The notes: generated by a model from the letters alone, not told the origin. 14,187 bases of DNA from Thermoprotei archaeon (GCA_003649515.1 QMSC01000019.1:1-14187); one strand, 5' to 3'; numbered from the stretch's first letter, positions 1-7,055 are shown. Program-made: numbers and translations.

Positions 1-2
1 AG

Positions 3-38
3 GCTTTGAAGAAATTGCTAGAGCACAATTTAGTATAG
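3..38 (+). CDS. Possible 3' end of a gene entering from the left edge
   Basis: One plus-strand frame reads ALKKLLEHNLV and then a TAG stop at 36-38. This looks like an amphipathic C-terminal helix, and the stop lies 11 bases before the convergent tRNA-Gly gene, which is a natural place for a gene to end. Only eleven codons are visible, so neither the family nor the reality of the gene can be established. The frame starting at base 2 is also open but runs into the tRNA, so it is less likely. Confidence 0.3.
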   Translation, partial: ALKKLLEHNLV

Positions 39-47
39 CTAGAACTG

Positions 48-123
<76 letters not shown>

Positions 124-152
124 AATGGTACCAGATTTTACATATGCGAGGG

Positions 153-166
153 AGGTTATATCTTTT
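153..166 (-). promoter_or_regulatory. Probable TATA/BRE element for tRNA-Gly
   Basis: On the minus strand this reads AGAAAAGATATAACC, a purine-rich BRE-like run followed by a TATA-like core. Its centre lies about 36 bases upstream of the tRNA 5' end, which predicts a transcript start about 10 bases before the mature tRNA. That spacing suits an archaeal tRNA promoter. The call rests on motif and spacing only. Confidence 0.45.
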
Positions 167-180
167 CTGCCGCTTCAAAG

Positions 181-210
181 TAAATTATTAAGGTGGATAA
201 CATAAATATT
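181..210 (+). promoter_or_regulatory. Probable egsA promoter region (two TATA candidates)
   Basis: Two AT-rich boxes lie upstream of egsA. AAATTATTA is centred near 186 and ATAAATATT near 206. The first would start the transcript near 212, leaving room for the Shine-Dalgarno sequence GGTGA at 221-225. The second would start it at about the initiation codon and give a leaderless message. The clear Shine-Dalgarno sequence favours the first. The sequence alone cannot decide. Confidence 0.45.
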
Positions 211-229
211 AAGTTCGTTAGGTGAGCTC

Positions 230-1321
230 TTGGTTAAGAACCTCGAGTTCATGGAAATACCTCGAGTAGTGATATTTGGTCCAGGAGCAATCAGCAATGT
301 AAGTAAAGTAGTCAGCAAGTTCACCGGTAGTAGGTCAATAGTAGTGGTTTCTGGAGGCGTGAATACTTCAAAAATTGCTTCGGATAAAGTGTTACCTTTG
401 CTGGTAAGCGACTACAATGTCGAGTTCCTTAGAATAGGTTCCATGCCATGTATTGATGCAACTAAACTGTTTTACGATAAGTTGAGGAAGAACAAGGATA
501 TAGGGCTTTTGCTTGGCGTTGGTGGGGGTAAGGTCTTAGATGTCACCAAGACACTCGCATTTCTTCTGGGGGTAGAATATGTAAGTATACCTACAAGTGC
601 TGCAAATGACGGTATAGCCTCACCCTCCCTTTCTTACCTACTAAAGGTAGACTTCGAGAAGACTTTTGGCAGGCCTATAAGCATGGCCAAGGCGCCCATA
701 GCAGTCTTAGCGGATACTGAGATAATTTCTAAAGCTCCTTACATAACGCTTCAAGCGGGTTGCGGAGATCTCTTAGCAAAGTTCGTTGCAGTCAGAGATT
801 GGGAGCTCGCATACAAGCTAAAAGGCGAGGATTACAGCGAATATGCTGCTTCTATGGCACTTATGAGCGCCGAGCTCATTGTAAGAAAAGCTGCTGTCAT
901 AAAAGTTGGAGGCGAGGAAGGCGCTCGGATAGTAGTAAAAGCGCTAATAGGTAGCGGTGTAGCAATGAGCATAGCAGGCAGTAGTCGTCCTGCTTCCGGA
1001 AGCGAGCACCTGTTCAGCCACGCACTGGATCTTCTATCAAGAAAGTATGGTTTCAAACCTGCTCCTCATGGACTCCAGTGCGGCGTGGGAGCTATAATGA
1101 TGATGTGGCTTCATGGAGGTGACTGGGAGCGCATACGTAACGTATTAAGAAAGATTGGTGCACCCACTACGGCAAGGGGGCTCGGTATAGATTCAAAGTA
1201 CATTATAAAGGCCTTAACAATGGCTCACCAAATAAGGCCAAGCAGGTATACTATATTAGGCGAAAGCGGGCTTACGAAAGAGGCTGCAGAGAGGCTGGCT
1301 AAGGAAACGGGCGTGATCTAG
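230..1321 (+). CDS. egsA: sn-glycerol-1-phosphate dehydrogenase
   Basis: This cytosolic, Zn-dependent enzyme reduces dihydroxyacetone phosphate to sn-glycerol-1-phosphate with NAD(P)H. That step sets the stereochemistry of the archaeal lipid backbone. The 363-residue protein has the usual length. It shows the dinucleotide-binding GGGK at 98-101, the PTSAANDGIASP segment at 121-132, GCGDLLAKFVAVRDW at 177-191 and HGLQCG at 280-285. D180, H264 and H280 fit the known metal ligands of the iron-alcohol/glycerol dehydrogenase fold. The start is TTG, chosen because GGTGA at 221-225 lies four bases before it. An ATG seven codons later (251) has no such signal. Downstream, after two tRNAs, comes carS, a later step in the same pathway. 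Confidence 0.95.
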   Translation: MVKNLEFMEIPRVVIFGPGAISNVSKVVSKFTGSRSIVVVSGGVNTSKIASDKVLPLLVSDYNVEFLRIGSMPCIDATKLFYDKLRKNKDIGLLLGVGGGKVLDVTKTLAFLLGVEYVSIPTSAANDGIASPSLSYLLKVDFEKTFGRPISMAKAPIAVLADTEIISKAPYITLQAGCGDLLAKFVAVRDWELAYKLKGEDYSEYAASMALMSAELIVRKAAVIKVGGEEGARIVVKALIGSGVAMSIAGSSRPASGSEHLFSHALDLLSRKYGFKPAPHGLQCGVGAIMMMWLHGGDWERIRNVLRKIGAPTTARGLGIDSKYIIKALTMAHQIRPSRYTILGESGLTKEAAERLAKETGVI

Positions 1322-1370
1322 GACGGGAACCGCGCTAAATGGAGTATTTTATAGAACTTCCTCTATTATG

Positions 1371-1385
1371 GAAAAATATAAAAAC
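1371..1385 (+). promoter_or_regulatory. Probable TATA element for tRNA-Thr
   Basis: The run GAAAAATATAAAAAC has its centre about 35 bases upstream of the tRNA 5' end at 1413. This matches an archaeal TATA box with a purine-rich BRE and predicts a start near 1404. No competing AT-rich box lies closer to the tRNA. Confidence 0.55.
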
Positions 1386-1412
1386 GCTTAAGATCAATGG
1401 AAGAATAGTGAG

Positions 1413-1502
1413 GCCCCGGTAGCTCAGCTCGGTAGAGCACCGGCCTTGTAAGCTTGTAGCCAGGCTAGCCGGGGGTCGCGGGTTCGAATCCCGCCCGGGG
1501 CT
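1413..1502 (+). tRNA. tRNA-Thr (anticodon UGU) with a 16-nt intron
   Basis: The gene spans 90 nt, and removing the intron at 1451-1466 leaves a 74-nt cloverleaf. The acceptor stem is GCCCCGG/CCGGGGC with a U discriminator, as seen in archaeal tRNA-Thr. The anticodon stem is CCGGC (1440-1444) with GCCGG (1468-1472), around the spliced loop CTTGTAA, so the anticodon at 1447-1449 is TGT. The T arm carries GGTTCGAATCC. CCA is not encoded. The intron sits at the canonical position 37/38. Confidence 0.95.
1451..1466 (+). other. tRNA-Thr intron with a strict bulge-helix-bulge splice motif
   Basis: A 4-bp central helix pairs CTTG (1445-1448) with CAGG (1461-1464). It is flanked by two 3-nt bulges, TAA (1449-1451) and CTA (1465-1467). 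The outer helix is the anticodon stem. The inner helix is GCT (1452-1454) with AGC (1458-1460) around a TGT loop. The archaeal splicing endonuclease cuts after the second bulge base, which defines exactly this 16-nt intron. The intron is near the small end for archaeal tRNA introns. Confidence 0.88.
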
Positions 1503-1573
1503 TCTGAAGGTTCTCTCCTCAAAGAAACTTTTAAAACTCGGAGGTATATACTAGTTCTTAGCTAGCCGAGTGA

Positions 1574-1646
1574 GGGCCGGTAGCTCAGGTGGGAGAGCGC
1601 CCGCCTTGCACGCGGGAGGTCGGGGGTTCAAGTCCCCCCCGGTCCA
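1574..1646 (+). tRNA. tRNA-Ala (anticodon UGC)
   Basis: A 73-nt cloverleaf has the acceptor stem GGGCCGG/CCGGTCC, including one G-U pair, and an A discriminator. The anticodon stem is CCCGC/GCGGG around the loop CTTGCAC, with anticodon TGC at 1607-1609. The T arm carries GGTTCAAGTCC. There is no intron and no encoded CCA. It follows tRNA-Thr by 71 bases. TATA-like sequences near 1529-1537 (CTTTTAAAA) and 1544-1553 (GTATATACTA) suggest it has its own promoter. Confidence 0.95.
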
Positions 1647-1699
1647 TTTTACTAGGAAAAGTGTCCCACCATAGTTCCCAATGTAATAGGAGATGCTTT

Positions 1700-2209
1700 A
1701 TGGGTGGAATGAGCCTGATTATAGAAACGCTAATATTCTTCTTGCCAAGCTATGTAGCAAACGGTCTCCCCGTGACTTCCTGTAAAATTTTCAAAAGAAG
1801 ACACCCTATAGACTTGGGCAAGAATTTTATCGATGGTCGTCGAGTGTTGGGAGACAATAAGACTATAGAGGGCTTTTTTATAGGTCTTCTTTCAGGTCTT
1901 CTCGTGGGTCTTATTCTAACATTATGTGGGCTTCACGTAATTGAAAGTAGTATAGTTCTCGTTGTAGGAACCTTGCTTGGAGACTTAATAGGGTCCTTTA
2001 TAAAGCGTAGAATTAGCTTGAAGCCTGGAAGTCCTCTACCACTCCTAGATCAAATGTTTTTCCTAGTCACGGCTATAGCCTTTCACCATATTATAGTAGG
2101 TCCCATAGAGTTCAATATAGTGCTCTATGGAGTCTTAATAACACCGATTCTTCATGTATCAACAAATTTCATAGCCTACAAGTTCGGTTTGAAGAGCGTT
2201 CCCTGGTAG
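1700..2209 (+). CDS. carS: CDP-archaeol synthase (CarS)
   Basis: This integral membrane enzyme transfers CMP from CTP to 2,3-bis-O-geranylgeranylglyceryl phosphate, making the activated precursor for all archaeal polar lipids. The 169-residue protein shows the family signatures FLPSYVAN (14-21), DGRRVLGDNKT (45-55), GDLIGSFIKRR (94-104) and LLDQ (115-118), among about five hydrophobic segments. The ATG at 1700 is chosen because GGAGAT lies six bases upstream. The frame is open further upstream, but that extension would translate through tRNA-Ala and is not real. The 3' end overlaps the convergent DHH gene by 34 bases. It lies in the same neighbourhood and orientation as egsA, which supports the lipid role. 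Confidence 0.92.
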   Translation: MGGMSLIIETLIFFLPSYVANGLPVTSCKIFKRRHPIDLGKNFIDGRRVLGDNKTIEGFFIGLLSGLLVGLILTLCGLHVIESSIVLVVGTLLGDLIGSFIKRRISLKPGSPLPLLDQMFFLVTAIAFHHIIVGPIEFNIVLYGVLITPILHVSTNFIAYKFGLKSVPW

Positions 2210-3210
2210 TGCTCCAACTTCTCCGAGAGTCCTTGAATGAGCTTTAATATTCTTTGAAAATGAAGTGATGAGGTTCTTAGAGAAGCCGCCTTTGGATGTC
2301 CTCCCCTACTTCCATGAAGTTCTCCTGAAATTTCGGTCAAATATGCTAGGATGTTGAAGTTTATCGTAGAGGGCACACGCGCCGTCAGCACTATTTCATG
2401 AGGAGACGGCGTGAAAATTACGAAAATAATCTTGTTGGTCGACTCAGCTCTCTCCGAGGCGAGTTTCCCTACATATCCTCGAACATTTTCTTCTCTTAGG
2501 TCTATAACTTCGAGGTAGGGAGTTGACAGTATTACTTTCTCGGCTAGCAACTTGTGTAATGTTCTCATTTTTAAATCCGCCTCTTTAGCCCGCCTCTCAA
2601 TCTCACTCGTAATAAGCTCTTTCCTGAAGACCCACGTTTCCACCAACTTTTTCTTGAAATATATGTCACCTGGAGAAGCTAGCAGAGAGTACTCCAGAGT
2701 TTTCACTATTTTAAATATCTTCCCAGCAACTTCTGGCGGCAGGTTCTTATCGCTCACCTTGCCTATATGCGCCAAAGTGCTAAAGAAGCTTGGAGAGCTC
2801 GTATGTGAGCAATAGAGTCTTTCAACTATTTCTGAGGTACATTCTCTGAGCGAATGAACTAATCTAACACCCGCTTCCCTTAAAGCATCCGATACATGTA
2901 ACGTAGTTTCGTGGTGATCGATCCAAGTGATCCTAACGCCTCTTATGAGGAGACTCTTAATGTGATTCGCTACCTTTAACCAGGAGTTTTCATCAAGCGC
3001 TAAGTCTAGGAAGTATAATTCCTCAAACGAGAGGCTGAATAACTTGTTTAAAATCCTATGCAAAATGTAGGGTTGCGAAATTTCTAATACCGCTCTCGTG
3101 CATCTGTTAGTGGTCAGCATATAGTCATATACTATTGCAGCTGATGTTAATCCATCAAGGTCTCCATGAGTTACTATGCCAATAGTCCTATTTCTCTCCT
3201 TTACGCTCAA
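2176..3210 (-). CDS. DHH/DHHA1-family phosphoesterase (RecJ-like)
   Basis: This is a predicted metal-dependent phosphodiesterase that acts on DNA, RNA or small nucleotides. The 344-residue protein has the DHH catalytic half with HGDLDG (15-20), LDLALD (69-74 area), IDHH (97-100) and SDKN (153-156). A DHHA1 substrate-binding domain follows, ending in GSRGGHPKA (300-308). All family metal and substrate motifs are present, so it should be active. The start is TTG at 3210, with GAGGAGG nine bases upstream. A GTG at 3246 is in frame but lacks a ribosome-binding site. The gene overlaps the upstream gene by 23 bases, which implies translational coupling. The substrate cannot be read from sequence: RecJ-like nuclease, GAN-like replication nuclease and oligonucleotide phosphodiesterase all remain possible. 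Confidence 0.85.
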   Translation of the reverse strand: MSVKERNRTIGIVTHGDLDGLTSAAIVYDYMLTTNRCTRAVLEISQPYILHRILNKLFSLSFEELYFLDLALDENSWLKVANHIKSLLIRGVRITWIDHHETTLHVSDALREAGVRLVHSLRECTSEIVERLYCSHTSSPSFFSTLAHIGKVSDKNLPPEVAGKIFKIVKTLEYSLLASPGDIYFKKKLVETWVFRKELITSEIERRAKEADLKMRTLHKLLAEKVILSTPYLEVIDLREENVRGYVGKLASERAESTNKIIFVIFTPSPHEIVLTARVPSTINFNILAYLTEISGELHGSRGGHPKAASLRTSSLHFQRILKLIQGLSEKLEHYQGTLFKPNL

Positions 3211-3958
3211 ACTCGCATGCCTCCTCAAGAGCCTTTTCGAGAGCACTTAAAGTTCTTTCTAAGCTTTCCTCAACCTCGAGAATCGAGCATGTTTCCTCGT
3301 ATGATATTTCAGAAGCACTTCTTAGCGTTATAACATGCTCACGTGAAAGGTGTTCCATAAGCTTCTCTCTTAGCGTTTTATTTAGGGAATATGCTCTTAC
3401 AATCCCCCTTATATGAACGTTACTATTGAAGGAGGATATTGATATCTCGATTACTATCAAGTTCCCCCCTTTCTCCAGCATCCTCCCGATCTGCAAGTAG
3501 TTGTCGGAGACGTAGGTCAGCCACCCCTTTTCGTGCAAGAGCTTTTCTAGAGTTTTTAAGTTCATCGTATGAATGATCTCGGAGTAGATCACCGCTTTTA
3601 CAAGGTCGAGGAGATACTCCTCAAGTTCGCTGGGAGAGGAAAAAGTGTACTTATAGGGATCTTTGACCCAAAAGCTTAAGTAGCCAACGTTTTCTTGGAA
3701 AGTATAGTCCCACTCAACTTCTTCTAGTCTTTCTAAGAAGTCTCGTAAGAGGAGGGAGGATACCGGATACAACGAAAAACTCTGTAATATTAATCCTTTT
3801 ACCCCCCTTTCTTTAAAAGCTCTTACTATAATACTGGTGTTATTTATCTTAAATTCCTTCTCTAAATAAATTCTTCTTTCAGCGATCTCTCTTATCTTCC
3901 ATCCCTTCTGAAGAAGCTTTTTCAGAATTCGAGCATGCTTCCCCAAAGTCTTCTCCAA
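3188..3958 (-). CDS. Unrecognised protein with an internal duplication, linked to the DHH phosphoesterase
   Basis: I do not recognise the family. The 256-residue protein is soluble, with no signal peptide, membrane segment or cysteine motif. Residues 11-82 and 136-210 look like two copies of one unit. Each begins L-x-K-L-L...K-G-W, passes through LEK and a short beta-like stretch (SIIVRA; LIVIEI), then (V/I)-(K/R)-G-(L/I) and a helix ending ERL or EHL. The last 40 residues form a charged, probably coiled-coil helix (EESLERTLSALEKALEEA). The start shown is TTG at 3958. A second TTG at 3946 has GGAG six bases upstream and may be the true one. The A-rich run at 3965-3990 (minus strand AAAAATAAAAAG) is a likely TATA region. 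The 3' end overlaps the DHH gene, so the two are probably co-translated and may act together. Confidence 0.75.
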   Translation of the reverse strand: MEKTLGKHARILKKLLQKGWKIREIAERRIYLEKEFKINNTSIIVRAFKERGVKGLILQSFSLYPVSSLLLRDFLERLEEVEWDYTFQENVGYLSFWVKDPYKYTFSSPSELEEYLLDLVKAVIYSEIIHTMNLKTLEKLLHEKGWLTYVSDNYLQIGRMLEKGGNLIVIEISISSFNSNVHIRGIVRAYSLNKTLREKLMEHLSREHVITLRSASEISYEETCSILEVEESLERTLSALEKALEEACEFERKGEK

Positions 3959-4043
3959 TTAATCTTGATTTTTCTTTTTATTTTTCTTTTCCAGTTGGGA
4001 TTTGGATTCAGCAGACTTTCATGCCCACTAATGAATTCAGAAT

Positions 4044-5249
4044 CTAGGCTTTCTTCTCAAGCTTTGCTATAAAAAAGCCGGGTGTATCGATACGATCAGG
4101 GTGAAACCTTTGAAGCAGATTTTCCCATCCTTTTTCCCCAAGTCCCTCTTCTCCAAGGAAGTATTTCTGTTCCACAACTTTCAATCCATACTTTTCCACT
4201 AGAAGAGACACTATAGCTTCGTTTTCCTCTACAGTAAACGTGCATGTGGAATAAACTAGGGTACCTCCCGGCTTAAGTATTCTGGTGGCTGCCTCTAGAA
4301 ACTGTTGCTGGTATTTCATTACGGAAATAATGTCCTTGTATTCCTTGCGGTCCATAATCTTTGGCCTAACGCCTAGAGAGGAGCATGGAGGATCGAGTAA
4401 AATTCTATCTGCCTTTAATGCCGGATAATTTAAGTGAAGATAACGGCTATCACTAACCAGGAATTTTATATTGGTAATGCCTAAACGCCTTGCGTTTTCC
4501 TTAATTTTTAACACTTTAGGTGTGCTTCTATCAATGGCCAGTATTAGGCCTTCATTCCTTATGAGCTGTGCTACATGAGTTGCTTTTCCTCCAGGTGACG
4601 CACACAGGTCCACTATAATTTCACTAGGCTGGGGTTCAAGTATATGTGAGACAAGCATTGCAGGGTAGCTCTGATCGTAAAATAAGCCTTCTTCATACTC
4701 TTTGAGTTCACGTATTTTAGGTGCTCTAAATACGCTTACGAGGACTTTTACGGCAAGCCCCCTTCTCTTGGCCAGGATCTCATGAATATCCATTTTGGCT
4801 ATTCCATATCCCACAGGCTTTCCTGTAGGTGACAAAATGATCACTTCATCACCCTTTCTTATAGGGTCCCCTCTCATCACTCCTGGTGCGTAAAGGTCCG
4901 CTCCCTGGTATACGCTTTCAGCGGCAAACTTATCTACTATAACCTTCTTAGGGGCTGAGGGGATTTTATAGGGTCCCTTAACCTCGAAATATATTGCATC
5001 TGGAAGTAGTGGGTCGGGATAGGCTTTCAATCCCCTTTCGGCTAGCCTCTCCATCAATTCCTCCCTAGTCGTCTTTAAGGTGTTAACCCTAACATAGTAT
5101 CTCTTAACAGGAACTGTAAGTTTACGAACGATTTTCTCTATCCGCTCCCAGCCTATGAAATCTGCTAGCGAACGAAATATTCGATGCTGGTATACTAGTC
5201 CTTCTATTTTTAGCCACTCTTCGTCTCGCTCTGTACTGGGCAACGCCAC
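4044..5249 (-). CDS. RNA cytosine-C5 methyltransferase with a PUA domain (NSUN6-like)
   Basis: This SAM-dependent enzyme methylates C5 of cytosine in RNA, most probably position 72 of tRNA as shown for archaeal and human NSUN6 relatives. In the 401-residue protein, an N-terminal segment is followed by an inserted PUA domain at about 102-175 (GADLYAPGVMRGD and following residues). The Rossmann methyltransferase follows, with SAM motif DLCASPGGK (214-222), the DPPCSSLG motif (C289) and YSTCTFTVEENE (C336). These two cysteines are the paired catalytic and release residues of the family. GTG is the start, with GGAGAG upstream. It begins 5 bases after the YjbQ-family gene ends, so the two form an operon. 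The target base is inferred from the family, not from this sequence. Confidence 0.9.
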   Translation of the reverse strand: MALPSTERDEEWLKIEGLVYQHRIFRSLADFIGWERIEKIVRKLTVPVKRYYVRVNTLKTTREELMERLAERGLKAYPDPLLPDAIYFEVKGPYKIPSAPKKVIVDKFAAESVYQGADLYAPGVMRGDPIRKGDEVIILSPTGKPVGYGIAKMDIHEILAKRRGLAVKVLVSVFRAPKIRELKEYEEGLFYDQSYPAMLVSHILEPQPSEIIVDLCASPGGKATHVAQLIRNEGLILAIDRSTPKVLKIKENARRLGITNIKFLVSDSRYLHLNYPALKADRILLDPPCSSLGVRPKIMDRKEYKDIISVMKYQQQFLEAATRILKPGGTLVYSTCTFTVEENEAIVSLLVEKYGLKVVEQKYFLGEEGLGEKGWENLLQRFHPDRIDTPGFFIAKLEKKA

Positions 5250-5254
5250 TATAG

Positions 5255-5668
5255 CTACTCTCCTAGAACTTCGACTATTACCCTTCTGCTATAACGAGGT
5301 CCATCAAGCTCTACGAGAAATATGTTCTGCCAAGTGCCTCTAATAAGCCTACCATCTAGCACCGGAAAGACTCTTCCCGAGCCTATAAATGCAGATGCAA
5401 GATGTGCTGCAGCATTGTCGTCAATTAAGTTATGCTTCCACTTTCCATTATGGGGATAGTCCATGCTTATTTTCTCAAGCATATCTTCCATTAAGCCTCG
5501 CTCATGCTCGTTCGCTACGATCGCTGCGGTGGCATGAGGGGCAAATACTAGGCATATACCGTTTTTTATATCACTCCCCCTGACTATCTCCTCAACTTCG
5601 GCAGTTATGTCTACTAGTTGCAGCTTCTTGTGCGTTCTTATATTTAGCTGCTTAACGTGAGTCTTCAA
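5255..5668 (-). CDS. YjbQ family protein (UPF0047)
   Basis: This is a small, widespread cytosolic protein of the YjbQ fold. Members show weak thiamine-phosphate synthase activity, but the physiological role is unsettled. The 137-residue length is typical. Conserved blocks are FAPHATAAI (H45), ANEHE (52-56), GKWKHN (H79), DDNAAAHL (83-90) and RGTWQNIFLVELDGPR (110-125), with the family's histidine cluster intact. The start is TTG with GGGGGA upstream. A TATA-like AGTAAATATAATT (minus strand, 5700-5712) would start the message about 12 bases before it. It is the first gene of a pair with the RNA methyltransferase. Confidence 0.9.
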   Translation of the reverse strand: MKTHVKQLNIRTHKKLQLVDITAEVEEIVRGSDIKNGICLVFAPHATAAIVANEHERGLMEDMLEKISMDYPHNGKWKHNLIDDNAAAHLASAFIGSGRVFPVLDGRLIRGTWQNIFLVELDGPRYSRRVIVEVLGE

Positions 5669-5699
5669 GAGTTTCCCCCAGCATACATCTACGAGGGAA

Positions 5700-5712
5700 T
5701 AATTATATTTAC
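5700..5712 (-). promoter_or_regulatory. Probable TATA element for the yjbQ-methyltransferase operon
   Basis: On the minus strand this reads AGTAAATATAATT, centred about 38 bases upstream of the TTG start at 5668. A start near 5680 leaves a short leader holding the GGGGGA ribosome site (5674-5679). It lies in the divergent gap shared with the ASCH gene. Confidence 0.5.
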
Positions 5713-5742
5713 TCCATTCTCACAATCGTATCTTTGAATTAC

Positions 5743-5751
5743 GTATATTAC
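5743..5751 (+). promoter_or_regulatory. Probable TATA element for the ASCH-domain gene
   Basis: GTATATTAC is centred near 5747, predicting a start near 5772. That places a short leader and the GGTGA site (5785-5789) before the ATG at 5794, and it argues against a longer reading starting at the TTG at 5734. Confidence 0.4.
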
Positions 5752-5793
5752 AGTAAAGTTCTTGGCTATGGAGGTTACAAAGAGGGTGACTTG

Positions 5794-6402
5794 ATGGAGA
5801 GGCGTACACGGAGAGTAAGGCTTGGAAGGCATCTTACAATAAAGTCCGAGTACTTATCAGCGATTATGCGAGGCGAAAAGATCACCACTATACGTAGGGG
5901 GATAGTAGTACCGTTATATGATAGGGTGTATCTCCATAGCGGAGGAAAAATAGTGGGCGAAGTCGAAATAGAGTCTACACGTTACTTGAGAGTCAAGAAT
6001 TTAACTAATAAGGACGCCTTACTTGACGGTTTTAAAAGCAAAAGAGAGCTGATCGCTCATCTGCGGAAGTACTATCCAGATCTAAATGACGACGATTGGA
6101 TAACGATCCTTAAATTTAGGCTAATAAAGAGAATTTCAGGTGAAGAGATCGAAGAGGACTCCACGTACTGCGGTTATTCTCCTGTTGAAATTGCTAGGCT
6201 AGCTCTAGCATATGGTATCTTCCAATCTTCGGAGAAGAGGAGAATTCTTGCACTCGTGCTAACTAGAGGTAGCATAAGGGAGGCAGCTCTTGAGCTCGGA
6301 GGACTCCACAGAAGGGGTATCGTTAGACGAGTGCTACGGGAAGCTGTTGAAAAATTAATCGAGCACGGGTTTATAAAACCCAAGTCTTCGTCTAAGGGCT
6401 AG
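5794..6402 (+). CDS. ASCH-domain protein with a C-terminal helix-turn-helix-like region
   Basis: The 202-residue protein begins with an ASCH domain (about 10-112), a PUA-like fold thought to bind RNA or modified nucleotides. It includes the signature region GEKITTIRRG (27-36), then VGEVEIES. Residues about 145-195 (SIREAALELGG...VLREAVEKLIEHGFI) resemble a small winged-helix or helix-turn-helix domain, so the protein may both bind RNA and act as a regulator or adaptor. The start at ATG 5794 is supported by GGTGA four bases upstream. The frame also extends back to a TTG at 5734, but that would place the promoter and ribosome site inside the gene. The stop overlaps the end of the convergent yrdC gene by 4 bases. 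The exact function is unknown. Confidence 0.75.
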   Translation: MERRTRRVRLGRHLTIKSEYLSAIMRGEKITTIRRGIVVPLYDRVYLHSGGKIVGEVEIESTRYLRVKNLTNKDALLDGFKSKRELIAHLRKYYPDLNDDDWITILKFRLIKRISGEEIEEDSTYCGYSPVEIARLALAYGIFQSSEKRRILALVLTRGSIREAALELGGLHRRGIVRRVLREAVEKLIEHGFIKPKSSSKG

Positions 6403-7055
6403 GCTAGCAGGCTTTTAATAAACTTCATAATGTGTTCAATCTTTAGAGCTCCTTCCCGTATTATTACGAGGCTCCCGTCCTTCAGGACCTTTACAACAGT
6501 CGAAGGCTGTTTGTAAAAAGTCTCTCCTCCATCTAGAACCAGGTCAACGCTTTCCCCTAACTGCTGAACGGCTTCTTGAGCGGTGATAGGAGGCTTCCTG
6601 CCCGAAATGTTAGCGCTTGTGCCCGTGATCACACCTCCGCTTCCCTTTATTAAAGCCTGGGCTATGGGGTTTTGAGGTATGCGAAAGCCGTTTTCTTCCT
6701 CTCCACCGAAAAGGAGGCTTGAAAGCCCCGTATTCTTTCTGAGGGGTAGCACTATGGTCAAGGGACCAGGCCAGAATTTTTCTGCTAAAGCCCGTGCATA
6801 ATCGTTTAAGATCGCTAATTCTTCCACCCTTGAGATGCTTGAGACGAGAAGAGGTATATGTTTTCCAAGAGGTCTTCGCTTAGCTTCAATTAGTCTTCTA
6901 ACAGCCTGGTCCGAGAAAGGATTAGTGCCTAAACCATATACCGTATCTGTAGGATAGATTACGAGCTTTCCTTCTTTAATGGCTTCTGCGGCTTCTCGTA
7001 CCTTTCCCAGAGTAAGCTCGTCTACTACTTTCCCGACCTTTAATATCCTCGGCAT
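6399..7055 (-). CDS. L-threonylcarbamoyladenylate synthase (Sua5/YrdC family, short form)
   Basis: The enzyme condenses threonine, bicarbonate and ATP to threonylcarbamoyl-AMP, the donor that the KEOPS complex uses to make t6A37 in ANN-decoding tRNAs such as tRNA-Thr. The protein of about 218 residues is essentially the YrdC domain alone. It shows PTDTVYGLG near its start, the KRRPLGKHIPLLV substrate-binding segment, FWPGPLT, and GTSANISGRKPP. It lacks the extra C-terminal domain of long Sua5 proteins. ATG 7055 is chosen because MPRILKV aligns with usual family N-termini. Two more ATGs at 7064 and 7061 are possible. Either way the 5' end overlaps the end of the topoisomerase gene by 80-89 bases in another frame. 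It is the last gene of the phoH-topA-yrdC series. Confidence 0.92.
   Translation of the reverse strand: MPRILKVGKVVDELTLGKVREAAEAIKEGKLVIYPTDTVYGLGTNPFSDQAVRRLIEAKRRPLGKHIPLLVSSISRVEELAILNDYARALAEKFWPGPLTIVLPLRKNTGLSSLLFGGEEENGFRIPQNPIAQALIKGSGGVITGTSANISGRKPPITAQEAVQQLGESVDLVLDGGETFYKQPSTVVKVLKDGSLVIIREGALKIEHIMKFIKSLLA

Noticed and set aside
1589..1699. N-terminal extension of carS through tRNA-Ala
   Set aside because: The frame is open, but it translates the tRNA body. The ATG at 1700 has a well-placed Shine-Dalgarno sequence and matches the usual CarS N-terminus.
2265..2328. Possible C/D box sRNA (GTGATGA ... CTGA, about 64 nt, with short flanking AAAT/ATTT)
   Set aside because: It lies wholly inside the DHH coding sequence on the opposite strand, lacks convincing D' and C' boxes and has only a weak terminal stem. 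Chance occurrence is likely.
3211..3246. Longer DHH protein starting at GTG 3246
   Set aside because: There is no ribosome-binding site before it. GAGGAGG lies nine bases before the TTG at 3210, and the family core begins just after that.
5734..5793. Longer ASCH protein starting at TTG 5734
   Set aside because: The extension covers a TATA-like box and the GGTGA site. The ATG at 5794 has ideal spacing.
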